Shown: positions 35,691 through 48,077 of the stretch, in pieces
Position numbering within the stretch: the first letter of the stretch is position 1
Layout: the number at the start of each line of letters is the position of its first letter
NCBI GenBank assembly: GCA_002221725.1
Contig: NJFT01000115.1
Span: 58,007-122,006 of the forward strand
Source of the DNA: Scedosporium boydii
Taxonomy: Eukaryota > Ascomycota > Sordariomycetes > Microascales > Microascaceae
Direction of reading: 5' to 3'
Length of the DNA stretch: 64,000 nucleotides
Translations under genes and position numbers: made by a program
Notes under the pieces: generated by a model
Databases searched by the model: none
What the model was told of the DNA's origin: nothing
Seen by the model: the letters and a program-made list of their open reading frames with translations, nothing else

Positions 35691-37562
35691 ATGGAACCGC
35701 ACACGGCGAGGTGGAGGCGAGCAGCCGTCGATGAGGAAGGCTTCCGCCTCCTCCGCTCCCCCGGAACCCAGGCCTACGAGGAGGAGCGTACCCCAGCAAA
35801 GGTAGAGGCGATGCTCCGAGATGAACGGCGTCGGTATTGTCTCCCGCGGTGGTTCGCCGGCCCGCGGGAACCTCGCCGCCACGTCGTGAGACCAATCTTT
35901 CCTGCGCTCCAGCAATGGCCCATCAATCTCCTTGACAGGGCTAGACCGGCCATCAAGGCGTCTGTTATTGGCATCTTCTTCCTCATGTGGCTCGTCGCCT
36001 TCTTCTACCCCTTGGCCTCCTCGCACAGACCTTTCAAAGATGGCGACGAGGAATACGTCCGCAACCTCAACTGCGACGATAGCCTCTGGTCCATCTACGG
36101 ATGCGGAGTCGACGGAGAACTGTGCCGGCCATTCACCGAGAGCCACTTCTCCTTTCGCTGTCCGGCGAGTTGCGCCGGCGCGGTAGTATCTACACGGCCC
36201 CATCCTGTCGGCGACCAAGATATCATTGGCCAACCCCTCGTCATCGGGAGTAACCCGTTTCGCGCAGACTCCTACATCTGCGTCGCCGCCATCCACGCCA
36301 TCGTCACCTCCAACGAAAAGGGAGGCTGTGGCCGCGTCACTCGCGTGGGCAGACACGACACCTTCGCCGGCCTAGAGAGCAACGGCGTCTCGTCGATCGA
36401 ATTGGACACATACTTCCCCTTCTCGTTCACGGTATCCCCAGATCCCGCCATACCCTGCAAGGACCACGAGGACCCCCGCCACCGACTCCTCGGCGTGTCG
36501 GTCTTCTTCCTCGGCGTCTTTTCGCTCTTCGTGAGCTCCGCCGCCTGGCAGTTCTTCGTGGCGTTCACGACGGTATTCGCCCATGTCGCTCTCGTTTCCG
36601 ATCCGGCTCCGGCTTCGTTCCGCTCCACGGCCGTGCTTCCCGAGAGGATTTCGAGTTTTATCCAGGGTTTCCTGCCGGCGCTGTTCGTCGCCGCCGTTCT
36701 CTACAGAACTTGCGTGAAGAGGACCCTCGACGGGTTAACGGCGCAGATCGAGAAGACACTCTTCTGGACCGGCGGGCTATGGTTCGGCGCAATGGCCAAT
36801 TACACCTCCGACTGGTTCCCACTGGAGAACTTGTCGGCCTACGAACTGACAAGAGTCTCAAAAGCTACGTTCACCGTCGCCGCGGTCGTCGCAGTAGTAG
36901 GCTTCCTCGCCGCCTGGCTTCTCTACTGCCTCTGGACCGAGGGCCGCTTTGAGCGCTACGCCCTCTTCTACGCCGTCTCGATCCTGACGCTCATCGCTCT
37001 GGCATGGATCCCCGGAACCGGCGTGGAGCTCAATCTACATTACTACATCATTTCCCTCCTCCTGCTTCCCCTGACAGCGACGCAGACCCGGTTCTCGCTC
37101 GCAAGTCAAGGCGTCCTCCTCGGACTCTTCATCCACGATGTAGCGCACTTGGGCTTCTCGCCCCTTTTGGAGCTAATTCCGTCTCTCCCTATCGCGTACC
37201 CGGTTCTCCAGCTACCTACCGTCATCTTCACGTCGCATGGTTCCAACGTGACGCTCTCCTTCAAACCAGCCCCGTCAGAGTCTAGGTACGATGGAATTAG
37301 TGTCATGGTAAACGATGTGGAGAGGTGGCGCATGCTGTATCCCGAGATCGGGAAGACGGGAACGAGTTTTACGTGGAATTGGCCGAATGACATCAAGTAT
37401 GATGAGTATTTGAGGTATGGGTATATTCGCGACGGCAGGATTATAGGGTATGGACCTGCCGATGCGTGGTTTTCAAATGGAACGTTTGTTGGGCAGGTCG
37501 GGATCGTGAGGCCGGATGAGGCGGAGGAGAATCCAGTCAAGGACAACGGGGAGGAAGAGTAA
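35691..37562 (+). CDS. LCCL-domain multi-span membrane protein
   Basis: A protein of 623 residues in one exon. The N-terminal 90 residues are basic and soluble. A first span lies at about 90-108. The extracytoplasmic segment at about 125-250 matches an LCCL domain: FRCPASC (156-161), YICVAAIHA (195-203) and a GGCG turn carry the family's cysteines and YxxxSxIxxAAxH-type core. About seven further hydrophobic segments follow (roughly 265-500), then a soluble C-terminal domain (about 520-610). Fungal LCCL membrane proteins of this layout are widespread, but their job is not settled; secretory-pathway or cell-surface roles are likely. The start chosen is the first ATG, since the frame is open upstream without one. 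The acidic last residues end in EEE. Confidence 0.88.
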   Translation: MEPHTARWRRAAVDEEGFRLLRSPGTQAYEEERTPAKVEAMLRDERRRYCLPRWFAGPREPRRHVVRPIFPALQQWPINLLDRARPAIKASVIGIFFLMWLVAFFYPLASSHRPFKDGDEEYVRNLNCDDSLWSIYGCGVDGELCRPFTESHFSFRCPASCAGAVVSTRPHPVGDQDIIGQPLVIGSNPFRADSYICVAAIHAIVTSNEKGGCGRVTRVGRHDTFAGLESNGVSSIELDTYFPFSFTVSPDPAIPCKDHEDPRHRLLGVSVFFLGVFSLFVSSAAWQFFVAFTTVFAHVALVSDPAPASFRSTAVLPERISSFIQGFLPALFVAAVLYRTCVKRTLDGLTAQIEKTLFWTGGLWFGAMANYTSDWFPLENLSAYELTRVSKATFTVAAVVAVVGFLAAWLLYCLWTEGRFERYALFYAVSILTLIALAWIPGTGVELNLHYYIISLLLLPLTATQTRFSLASQGVLLGLFIHDVAHLGFSPLLELIPSLPIAYPVLQLPTVIFTSHGSNVTLSFKPAPSESRYDGISVMVNDVERWRMLYPEIGKTGTSFTWNWPNDIKYDEYLRYGYIRDGRIIGYGPADAWFSNGTFVGQVGIVRPDEAEENPVKDNGEEE

Positions 37563-38407
37563 GGAAAGGTTGTAACAGTGCAGCGGCGATTGATCTCTTG
37601 TTAACGCCTTGTGTATAATTGAGCATTTCTCCAGATTGTTAGCTCTACTACCATTAGCTCCAGCTTTCTCACCAAGAAGTTAGATCTCACTTCCTCTCAA
37701 ATCTCTCCGTAAGCGAAGGCAGCCTACCATCGGAATATTATCCCTCGGCATGTCCAGTATAGGACGCCAAGAACTGGGGAATGGTGATGGATCCGGAGTC
37801 TTATGCCCCAATCCCGCCCGTTCGGACAGCAATCTATTCCGGGCCCGCGTATTAGTGGAAAATCAATTGGGTTAAATATGGCACAGGTCTTGGCTCTTAA
37901 GCCCAGATGTAAGGGGAAAAAAAATAAGAATTAAAATGAAAAAATTGAAACTCCTAAAATACTACCTACCTTGTCGGCGAGCCCTCCTGTGACGTGATTT
38001 CCGGGGTTGCGCAATAGGAGAAGACGTTCGATCGCCGAGTTCGGAATTCGAAGAGACTAAATCAGAAAAGGCCCCAATTGAGCATCTCAACCTCTCAATT
38101 AGGCATCTCAAACCTGGTCCAGTGGTGGAGTTTAAAAACTGATCTCGGATTGAGTTTTTCACGATGTCTCCCGCGCCGAGAGCTCAATCTACCAATCCGG
38201 CCTCCTCATACCCCGCCCGGCAAATCGCCTTTTACCAGAGACCTCCAACTCTACCCGTTTTGTCCTCTTCGAGCTCGGCCGACAAAACATCCAAAGGAAC
38301 TATAAATTGACTTCCACGGCCATGCTACCTCGGGCACCCATTCGCTTTCCCTCCAGCAAACCAGGGGCCAGATGCTCATCCCGGAGCGAAACTAATCAGC
38401 AGCCGCC
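37563..38407. other. Intergenic region and GH115 promoter
   Basis: No coding sequence was recognised. It holds the terminator region of the LCCL gene and the promoter of the GH115 gene. I did not see a GGCTAA-type XlnR site in it. Confidence 0.55.
38301..38307 (+). promoter_or_regulatory. TATA box of the GH115 gene
   Basis: TATAAAT lies 107 bases before the ATG at 38408, a usual distance for a fungal secreted-enzyme gene with a short leader. Confidence 0.6.
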
Positions 38408-41400
38408 ATGAAGCTCCTCCCCCGTGCGGCGGCGTTTGCAGCCGCCTTCTTCTCGCCTCCGGCATTGGCCATCTTCGAGGAGACGCTGGTTGAATTCCGA
38501 GCGTCGAGCAGCTCCGTCGACATCACCACGGCGCCAATCGTACTCTCGTCCGACGACTGGACGGGCGTACACATCGCCGGCGGCTCCTTATCAAGTGACC
38601 TCGAGGCCATCACGGAAGTGAGCCGTGAGGTGTTGAGCTACTCTGTCGACGAAGCCGAGGAATACCTGGTAGACTTGACTAGCGTGGTAATAGCCGGATC
38701 GGCGGACTCTGCCCTGATTAGGTCCCTTGTCGACGCCGAGCTCCTTGACATATCCGACATCGAGGGCAAGTGGGAGTCATTTAAGACCGTGGTGGTGGAC
38801 GCGCCGTTTCCGGGAGTGGAGAGCGCGCTGGTTATTGCGGGCAGCGACAAAAGGGGCACCATCTTCGGCATCCATGCGCTTGCGGAGCAATGTGGCCAGT
38901 CACCGTAGGATATTTCGTCATCCTTTCCTGTGAACGTCCGAACCTAGAGAGAAAACTGACCTAGAGTGGTAGATTCCACTGGTTCTCTGATGTTCCGCCC
39001 AAGAAGCACGCGCAGGTATTCGCCCTGCGCAAAACAACGACTCAGGGTGAGCCCTCCGTCAGGTACCGCGGCCTTTTCATCAACGACGAAGAGCCCGCGC
39101 TTAACACCTGGTGGGCCAAGTACAACAATGAGACCAGATATCCGCTTAACACAGAGTTCTACGCCCACGTGTTCGACCTCCTTTTGCGCCTCAAGGCTAA
39201 CTACCTTTGGCCCGCCATGTGGAAGTCGTGGACGCCACCTCCCGGCAACATTTTTTTCACCGACGATCCGGGCAACCAGCAGTTGGCGGATGACTACGGC
39301 ATAGTCATTTCTACCGCGCACCACGAGCCCATGCAAAGGGCGACGAACGAGTGGGATGAGGCGGTAATGGGCCCCTGGGACTGGTCGAAGAACAGAGACA
39401 ACATCACAGAGTTCATGGAAGCCGGTATTGAGAGGGCGGGTAATAATGAATCCTATTTCACGATCGGCCTGCGGGGTCTGGGAGACGAAGCAGCGAATAC
39501 CGAGAATGCGATCGAGATGTTGAAAGATGTCTTCGATGTACAGAGGGGTATTATCGAGAAGTATCACGGGAGCCCTGATGCTGTGAATCGTGAGTTAGTC
39601 CCGGAAATCATGGGAGGGCGGGACATTTACCATGCTGATACTTGAGCAGAGGTTTGGGCGCTGTACAAGGAGGTTGCTTCATACTATGATGCTGGTCTTG
39701 ATCCGCCCGAGGATGTGACTCTCCTCTTCCCCGATGATAACTGGGGTAATGTTTACCGCCTCCCGACCGGAGACGAGGCATCGAGGAAAGGCGGAAGCGG
39801 CGTAAGACAAACAGGTGCCATCCGTCATGATAGATGAATCTGACACCTGCGCTCTAGGTGTACTATCACTTCGAATATGTTGGTCTCCCTCGGTCGTACA
39901 AATGGGCCAACACCAACAACCTAGCCAAAGTGCTGAAGGAGCTCATGCACTCCTACCTCCGCAGCGCCGACCGCATCTGGATCGTCAACGTCGGCGACAT
40001 CAAGCCGATGGAGATCCCCTTCGCTTTCGCCATGGACCTCGCCTGGAACGTATCCAACTTCAGCTTCGACAGGATCCCGACCTACCTCAAACTGCTGGCG
40101 ACGCGCGACTTTGGCGCCGACTACGCCGATGAGATCGCCGATATTCTGCTCGAGCACAGTCACCTCATCGGCATGCGGCGATTCGAGCTCGTCACATCAG
40201 GGACTTTCTCGACGCTGAACTACCACGAAGCAGAGCGCGTGCTCGGTCGCTGGAAGTCCCTCGCCGAAAGGGCCAAGGCTGTATACGAGCAGCTCGACAA
40301 GCAGACTCAACCGGCCTTCTACCAGCTCGTGTATCACCCTGTCGCATCGGGGGCCATCTACTACTCTGTCATGGTTGGCGTGGGCACGAACTACAAGTAT
40401 GCGCTCGAGCGGCGAAACTCGGCAAATACAGTGGCTCGGCAAGTCCTCGATGATTTCGACGCCAGTTACGACATGGTCGAAGAGTACGACGCCATGCTTG
40501 GAGGAAAATGGGCCAACATGATGTCGCAGGCGGTTTACGACGCCGCTTGGCAGGAACCCAAGTCATGGGCTGGACCGGCCAGGGACATGCTCGCTAACCT
40601 CTCGTTCGTGCAGCTGCGCCAAGATATGCAGTTCTCGCTGGGGAACCTGGGGATTTACGCCGAGGGGTCGACGAGCCCGATTGAGCAAGGGCGTTGGGCA
40701 GAATCGGTGGATTCGTCAATGCCAACCACGGGGTACACGGCTCTACTCCCGCAAATGGATCGGTTTGGACCCCGCGTTCGTTATATCGACCTCTTTGCGC
40801 GGGGAGATTACCGGGTCCCAATAGACTGGGAGCTCGAGGAGATCCCGGTAGACTTCATCTCCATCAGCCCGGCCAGGGGCACTCTTAACCGAGACAAACC
40901 CGACGAACGGCTCAATGTCACTATCGACTGGAGTCTAGTACCGGACGACTTCGACGACACCGTAAACATCGGCATCACTTCGACGCCCTCACGATACCCC
41001 TATTTCGACCTAATACGCATCCCTGTCGTAAACACCCAAGTGCCCGCGGATTTCAAGGGCTTCCCGGAAACCGCTGGCATGATTTCGATCGAGGCGCCGC
41101 ATTTCCAGCGCTCGTCGGCCATCACGCACAAGAAGAAGGACGAGCAGGATCCAACGGTCAATTTCTCCGTTTTCCCGCACCTTGGGTCGCGCAGCGAATC
41201 AGGATCAATTGGCCTGCGGCCATTCGCCGAGGCTCGTCAGGTAGACAACGCTGCGACTTCAGCTTGGGTCGAGTACGATATCTATCTCTTTTCAGACGCC
41301 GAGGACGTCGAGGCAACGGTATACATCAACGGATGTCTCGACACTGACCCGCGACTCCGGATGCAGTTCTCGCTAACTCTAGGTGGCGCGCCCGCGAACT

Positions 41401-41648
41401 TCACCCGTGTGCTGGGTGATTACATTACGAACCCCTACGCCGGGGATATTCCACCAGAGTGGCTCGATCACGTAGCGGACCAAGTGTGGACGAAGAAGGT
41501 CGACCTTGGAGGTCTAGAAGCTGGGAAGCATACTCTGAGGTGGGCGGCGAACTCACCCGAGGTCTACTTGGAGAAAATTGTCCTCAACACGCGGGGCGGC
41601 GTAAAGGAAAGTTATCTTGGGCCTCCAGAGACTCGACTCGTCGAATGA
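38408..41648 (+). CDS. Secreted GH115 alpha-glucuronidase
   Basis: A protein of 1,018 residues with a signal peptide (about 1-21, ending ALA). It belongs to glycoside hydrolase family 115, whose members remove 4-O-methyl-glucuronic acid side groups from xylan. Supporting landmarks are the GTIFGIHALAEQ stretch, the W-S-DVP-KKH motif, YRGLFINDEEPALNTW, the NYLWPAMW stretch, AHHEPMQRA, LLFPDDNWGN and VYYHFEYVG; the C-terminal third is beta-rich and fits the GH115 C-terminal domain. Four exons: 38408-38904, 38973-39589, 39650-39801 and 39858-41648. The introns are 68, 60 and 56 bp with GT..AG ends, and all phases join correctly. The length is slightly above the family's usual 950-1,000 residues. 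It acts outside the cell on plant hemicellulose. Confidence 0.93.
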
Positions 41649-44600
41649 GCGTTTGAGGAACGCGGAAGGATCGGGGAGAAAGGGCGGTGGTCCCGTCGCC
41701 CTAACTTGTAACCTCGCTTGTTAATGGTTCTTCTGTGCATGCTACACCCCTGATTGAAATGCAAGATATTGGGAAATGCAAGATATTGTTCCGAAATGGC
41801 CAGGATTGCGCTGTATTTTGTCCTATGCGGTTTTTTTTGTCCTCCCTTTCCAAAATCGGGTGACATCTCGTGATGTCTGACCGACATGCGTTGTCTGGCA
41901 GGGGGAGGTCGATGATACCGAAGCTTCCAATGGAAGGCTCCTTCGTTCTTCCCGTGTCTGTCTGGGTGTCTGAGCTCTGACCTGAAGCAGTTTCCATGAG
42001 CGAAAAAAGAATCCCAATATCCAAAATATCCAGGGGTGGCCCAGCTCCGGGGAAATGGACGGATGCGGAGGAAGCCTTGCCTCTTCAGGAAGGCTATGGA
42101 ATTGGATTTGTGCTGAAGAAGGAAACAGAATTTCGACGATGGGGTGATTTCGTGCTTGTGCAGGGTGGATAACATCGATAACAGCGATAACAGGGAGGAG
42201 CAGGGCTGGTACGAAATCCGAAGTACCTTCGTAAAGCCTTCGTAAACCGTCTCGGTGTAACCGTTTTTGTCGCATCCGGAATTTGCCTCGATACGGAGTA
42301 CGGAGTACGAAGCATTATTGATTGATCTTGTTGTTATTATTTTGGAAGCTCCATGAGAGAATAACTGGAATGCTCGAGCGTCACGACCAAAGCAAGGAGA
42401 TTGAAAGGGGCTCCCGGTTTGGGCTTATTTCGGGCTTCGGACTGAGGGTGAAGATGGAGCAAAAGTACGGAGTATTTCGTACAAGCTCCAACCTCCAAAA
42501 TAACAATATTACGCAGGAGCTGTACTAAGGTACTTCGTACAGAGATCGCGCATGCATTTGCAGGACATCAAATGAAGCCAGCTCGTAGCTTTCCAAATAC
42601 GTAAGAGCTGGTCGCCTGAAGATCACATGGCCAAAATCCCTGCCTCGACCTGAAGGCAGGAAGAAGGCGCAACGGGCGCTTGAATTTCAGAGAGAAGGCG
42701 GCGCTCTCTAGCCTCTTAGGCTCTTGCGTCTCCGAGGACAAGAAAAGGACAAGAACGGGTTTCTCGGCACTCGCAACGTGGGGTAGCTCCCTCCTATTTT
42801 CGTAGAAGCTGGTGCACGTGCACCATTTGGATGAACAGCTTGGGACGTTCGTACCGATTTCAGAGGCAATCAGAGGCAATCAGAGACTCCGCAGAGCTCA
42901 CAACGACGCCAGGGCTTAACACAGGGTCTGTTTGATTGGCGGACAAGCTTGCACAGCTGGACTTCTCCACTGAGGAGCCCTGCAATTGATGCTGTGATGC
43001 CTTGGCACCACTTTTTGACTTGTTGCTAGCACCCTGCGGCTATGACGCCGACCTGCACTAACTTACTTTTAGGGTCCACCAGCTCCGACCTTATTTGATG
43101 CCGCCTCGCTTATCATTATCAGCATTGCAGGCATTTGCAAGGTCATTGCAGGTCATTGCAGGTGCAGTCGCTCAGACTTGCAGAAGTCGCAGTTGACGTT
43201 TGGAGGATGTCGGGGCGCGCTACGGGCCACGGGGGATCTACAAGTACTTCAAGTTGCCACCTTAAATTGCAGAAGTTCGAAGTACTCCTGTACTTCATCG
43301 TATCAAATATCAGAGCGGCGAAGTGAACACACCTCCTCATCTCAACAATAACAAGGGGGCAACGGCCTTTCCAGGTTCCACGTTTCCCTGTTTCCGCAGT
43401 TCCACCGATCGAAGCGCAAGAGATCAAGAAATTAAAAAACACTCTCCGAGTAACACCACAAATGGATTCGGCGTCGTCGTATCTATCTCGGGGACAGGGT
43501 GTGCCTCTCACCACCGTGATTCCACCGCCCGGTCGGAGTTGCATGATTACGGACGAGGACTGCGCGATGCCATCGGCGTTTTGTCTTATTCAATAGAAAT
43601 TCGGTTGAGGCGCTAATTGGTTCACGTCGCCTCACCCATCTCTCCGTCGTACTGACCTAGTCCCCAAGTTCCTTAAGCTCCCAAGCTGTGCAGGAACCGT
43701 CCTAACCGAAAGCTCGATAGAGGGAGAGATGAGACGAGAAAAAAAAAAAAAATCGAGGTGCAGCTCAGTGGCAATAGGTCAACCCTTCCTTGGTCGAACT
43801 CTGCGACAGCCCGCGTTCCCGGGCAATCCTGCCATCCCAAAACCTAGTCTACACCACAACACACACACACTCACCCAATCTGTAATATTGAAAGTACGGA
43901 GTAATAAGAGCAATGCTGCGACAGACGTGACGCTCTTCGGACGATGACCCATCCATCCTTTTTCCCTCCACCCGCGCAATGTGGAAGCTGGCAGGGCCCA
44001 GTGACGCGTTTCCCGTTTCAGCGAGCCACCACCTCACTCGTCACTCGTTCCCTCGTCCGTCCGTCCCTCCTCCCGGTGACCAAACAGAGGCAGATATTAC
44101 CATATTTTCCCCATATTTTCGTAGATTACTTGGTAGTCGCTCCCATCGCAGATATCGATGCTACCGTCCCAGCTGCTGTATTGGGCTGTTACACCTCGTT
44201 CCTTCCGTCCCGCCATCGCTGCAAGGCTCATCCTTGCCTCCGTGTTTCCCGCCTCCCTGTCTTGTAGTCTTCGTAGTCTTCGTAGTCTTCGTTGTCTCGT
44301 TTCTCTTGTCGAAAGTAACATCACTCTCTCTGTCTCGTCCGGGTTGCCTGTGTTACTGCCTCCCTGCTCTCGAGCAGGAACGATCGCGAATCATGTATCA
44401 TCACGTGGAGCAAGGGCCAGTGAGAGCAGTCATGAGAGTGGATTGTATTGCTCTTATTGCTGTTTGCATATCTTTGTTACTTTTTTAATCCCTCATCACT
44501 CGAGTCCCCTTGTCCCTTGTTCGTTCCTATGCACCTCACCCCCCTGAAGCTCCAGTCACTTGGAATTAGTCCTGCAGCCTTCCGGGGCCTCCCCCTACCC

Positions 44601-44814
44601 CTCTTTATTAACCCCCCGTCCGCCTCACGATAAGCGGCTCTGTTGTTCGTGGGTTTTTATAAAGATCCGAAACAAGTGTCTTCCACTTTCGTCCACTGGC
44701 AGCTGATTCCTACTTTCTACCTTCTTCTCTCTCCAAGACGCTATCATTCTCTTCGTACTCTCTCTGTACTCTCTCCATATCTCCATATAAACCCACCCAA
44801 CATCACAAGCCAAA
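41649..44814. other. Intergenic region with short repeats and palindromic motifs
   Basis: About 3.2 kb without a recognised gene. It carries TACGGAGTA motifs (42292, 42299, 42466, 43895), a duplicated GGTCATTGCA (43140-43159), a GTAGTCTTC triple (44264-44290), a poly-A run near 43740 and a CA-rich run near 43860. The last 700 bases are pyrimidine-rich and end in a TATA-like string, CATATAAAC (44783-44791), just before the carbonic anhydrase ATG. Confidence 0.6.
44264..44290 (+). repeat. GTAGTCTTC tandem repeat
   Basis: Three perfect 9-bp units followed by a degenerate fourth (GTTGTCTCG), within the pyrimidine-rich region before the carbonic anhydrase gene. Confidence 0.9.
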
Positions 44815-45505
44815 ATGACCACCCTCGAGGAGCATGTCCTTAAGGCGTCGGAGCGCTACTCCAGCACCTACAAGTCTGCCGGCTTCCGCTCCCCTCCGAC
44901 CAAACACTTCACGTTCGTGACTTGCATGGACGCCCGGATCGATACCTATGCCGCCTTTGGTCTCGATATTGGTGATGCACATGTCATTCGCAATGTAAGA
45001 TCCCAGATCCGGATCTAGATCTCCTGCATCTTGGCAGCTATCCATCGTTGCTTTGAAAGAACCTTATGGCGCTAACACATGCTATCTTCTAGGCCGGCGG
45101 CTCCGCTCAAGATGCTCTCCGAAGTATTGTCATCTCTCAACAAATGATGGGCACCAAGGAGGTTGCCATCATCAAGCATACCCATTGCGGAATGGACGGT
45201 CTCCCCAACGAGAAGGTCCATGCCACGATCCTCAAGAACCTTGGGTAAGAGAGAAGAGTCCCATGCTTGTTGTATAGGAAATAATATCTAACGAAGGATT
45301 CGTTTTGGTGCTTCGCAGAATCGAGGCCATTGGAGAACTCAAGTCGAGGAACCTGATCGATTTCCTTCCCGAATCCGCCGGCATCATCCAGGGCATCAAG
45401 GACGACGTTCAACTCCTGAAGTCGTCCAGCCTTATCTCCGACGACATTGAGGTTACGGGATGGCTCTATGACCTCGACAGTGGAACCACTACGAGGATCG
45501 TCTAA
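44815..45505 (+). CDS. Compact beta-class carbonic anhydrase
   Basis: A protein of 172 residues that should interconvert carbon dioxide and bicarbonate. Zinc ligands are Cys37, His89 and Cys92, with the Asp39-Arg41 dyad in CMDAR and the HTHCG motif. RNAGG, the other hallmark, is rebuilt across intron 1 (R59-N60 | A61-G62-G63). Exons: 44815-44994, 45093-45244 and 45319-45505; introns of 98 and 74 bp have CTAAC-type branch sites. There is no targeting peptide, so it is probably cytosolic. It is shorter than the usual 220-280 residues of main fungal beta enzymes and resembles the short, bacterial-like beta subclass. It supplies bicarbonate for carboxylation reactions or carbon dioxide sensing; which one cannot be told here. 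Confidence 0.93.
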
Positions 45506-48077
45506 GAGAGGGTGACAAGAGAGAGAGAGGGGAGGTTAGCCACAGGACACAAATCATGGTCGGCGCTGGCGAGTGATGTGGGAACACACAAATGTATTTT
45601 TGAACAATTTCTTTTTTTGCCTTTTGACATCAATCAGGGACATCACATTGGTTGGTTTTTCATTTTCTTCCTTTATTTTTTTTTAGGGGCGACAGGGGCG
45701 CTTGGCTTCAATTTGTTTTAGGGTCCTCTTTTATACAGGCTGGTTGGTTGGGGGGAAACCTAAAACCAACCCGGGGAGCATTTTTTTTTCCTCTTTGACA
45801 GGACAGGACAAATTGATCCCGTTCATGTGAGCTTTCCTAATGGTAGCATTGCATTTTCTTGTTCTGAAGAAAGTTAAGCTGGCTTTGGGATCGTCGCACT
45901 AGTGAGGATGAATGCCAGGGTCTGCCAGGGTCCCCCAAATCCTATTGCCACCACGCCGGGCAGAAGCCCCGCAATTTCGAGCTGGGAGTGGGATGGATTG
46001 ACATTGATCAATCCATTGAGAGATGTGATGGTCCGGGGGAATGGGCGAGATGAGGTCTTGGCACCTTACGAAGGACGATGTGAAATGCTCAGGTGAGGTG
46101 CTGGGGGATGGAGATCTTGGGGACTTTGTGCGAGGATCGACCGACTCGACAGATACGAAAATTGCTTCCAGCGACGATGAGAACGATATTGAAAGAGGGG
46201 ACTCGCCTTGAACCATCGATTCGACGACGACGAGAAAGAAAAAAAAAAGAAGGGGAAGGCCCACTTGGGGATCTTGCCCTACCACTACGTTGGCTGATCT
46301 GATCTCGGATGAACGCCAGCCCCAGATCCGCCTTGGCCTAATCTAGCTCAACCAGCCAGCCAGCAAGCAAGGCCACCTCCGCACCCGCTTCAGCTCCTCT
46401 GCCGTTGAATACTGAGTCGGTCGCTTCTCCGCTCGTAAAGGCGAACGGAACGGGGTCGTATTAACCTAACCGCCCACGCCATCGCCAAGTCCCCGGCGGT
46501 CAAGCATAACGAGTAGCTCGCTTGATTAGGCTTTACAAAGGGAAATTGTGTGGGGGTTCGATGTTTCAATTGTTCAAGGTGCCAAGTTCGAGCCGGCAGA
46601 ACAAAATAAATACGAATGATAAGAGTCTGCCTGGCAACTTGGCAAGTGTGAGCTCCGCTCTCATTTTCCCCAAACCCATCGCGGACCCGCACAGGAAATT
46701 TGCACCGAGCAATCGAAGGCAGACGAACAAGGCGTCGCCCGAATAACCCTGGGACGACTTTCCAAGGGGCCTTGCAAGCCGCAAGCCGCCAAGGACCGGA
46801 TTTGGCACAACGAAAGAGTTGGCCGGCGGCGTAAGCTCTTCGTCGCTGCCTTTGCCATATTTCCATCACTGCTTCGACGGGATCTCGGTTCGACTCCGGG
46901 CTAGGGCATGATTGGCACTCCTTTTTGTGTCATTTTTAAAATCATTTATTCTTCTTTTCTTTCGCATCGATTCCTTATTTCCTTTCCTCCCTCTTTCCTT
47001 TTTAATTGTCATTTTATTTTATATTATATTTTGTTTCCTCTTGGGTGGTTGTGGCGGTGGGCTGTTGGCGAGGAAGGAAACCTCGTGTGCGGGGCCGTGA
47101 GGAGGTGGGGAAGACACTGGAGAAACAGCTTGAGCTGGTGTGTCGACTTGATCTTGGGAGGCGGTTGTGGTCAAGCCCAGCCAAGAAGCTTTGTAGGCCT
47201 AGAACTCTTCATCAGCAGCTTCGAGGGGAGCTCTAATGTATCTCACAAGGGTAGACTGTCGTTGCTAGCTTTCTGAAACACTGTTTGACTCGCTCACGGC
47301 TCTACTTTAGGAACCTTGTTGCTCTTTGCCACGATTTCCCCTTCTTATTTCTCTCTTATTTGATCCCGCTTTCCCTCCAAGATCTCCTTTTTTCCCCCCC
47401 TTCTCCTTTCCATTTCTCCCCATTTTTGTATAGGTTTATATGTATTTATTTTACATCTTATTTGCCGAGAGTCTAGAGGAACGAGGAGCAATGGATGGAC
47501 AACTTCGCCTAATCCTACTCCCGATCTCTCGCGTTAACCATCAATGCATCAAAATCCATGATATCCTTTCAAGGCTGAGCACAATTTACAAAGTGCTGTG
47601 CCGCAAACCTTAATTAATCCCGTGCCGTCTGCACGCTGGACAACCAATGCGACGACCTCGCCAAGACCGCCGAGTCGGGGTCTGCCTGTTATCGACGAAC
47701 TCCAGATATTCCTCGCTCGACACAGCCCAGAGCCTTTATACAGATCCCCCAAAGGCCCTCGTTAGATGTGGGCGCAGCGTGTGCGTGAAAGACCGGCTAT
47801 TTCATTTTGCTGTAGCACAAACAACGTTGATGTGTGTGGTTGGGGCGGTATTACGAAGAGGTCGACATCCCACTCTTGATTCGTTTATTGTATCTACGCT
47901 GTTGACGGAGGAGAAGCAGTAGCGGAGGTGAAGTAGGTGGAATTCTGGGTATAAAATAGACCGGCTTGCCTGCTTGCACCCGCCCAGTCTCTCCGGTGTC
48001 TGATCGAAAGTAACTTCATTGTGCTTGGGAAGCTGCTCAAAATTGTCGAATCCGTATCTCATCAAGCATCAAGAAAA
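45506..48077. other. Intergenic region
   Basis: About 2.6 kb with no recognised gene. It has T-rich strings after the carbonic anhydrase stop (45600-45800), consistent with a 3' untranslated region, and a T/C-rich part at about 46910-47460. Open frames up to 159 codons lack domain or splice support. Confidence 0.55.
47950..47958 (+). promoter_or_regulatory. TATA box of the gene at 48078
   Basis: TATAAAATA lies 128 bases before the proposed ATG. It is the best TATA match in the window and supports this gene model. Confidence 0.65.

Noticed and set aside
46390..46869. A 159-codon minus-strand frame between the carbonic anhydrase and the next gene
   Set aside because: Composition is not protein-like, there is no domain and no promoter signal.
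46860..46910. A tRNA-like GGTTCGACTCC string
   Set aside because: The TpsiC stem does not pair and no acceptor stem or anticodon arm is found upstream.
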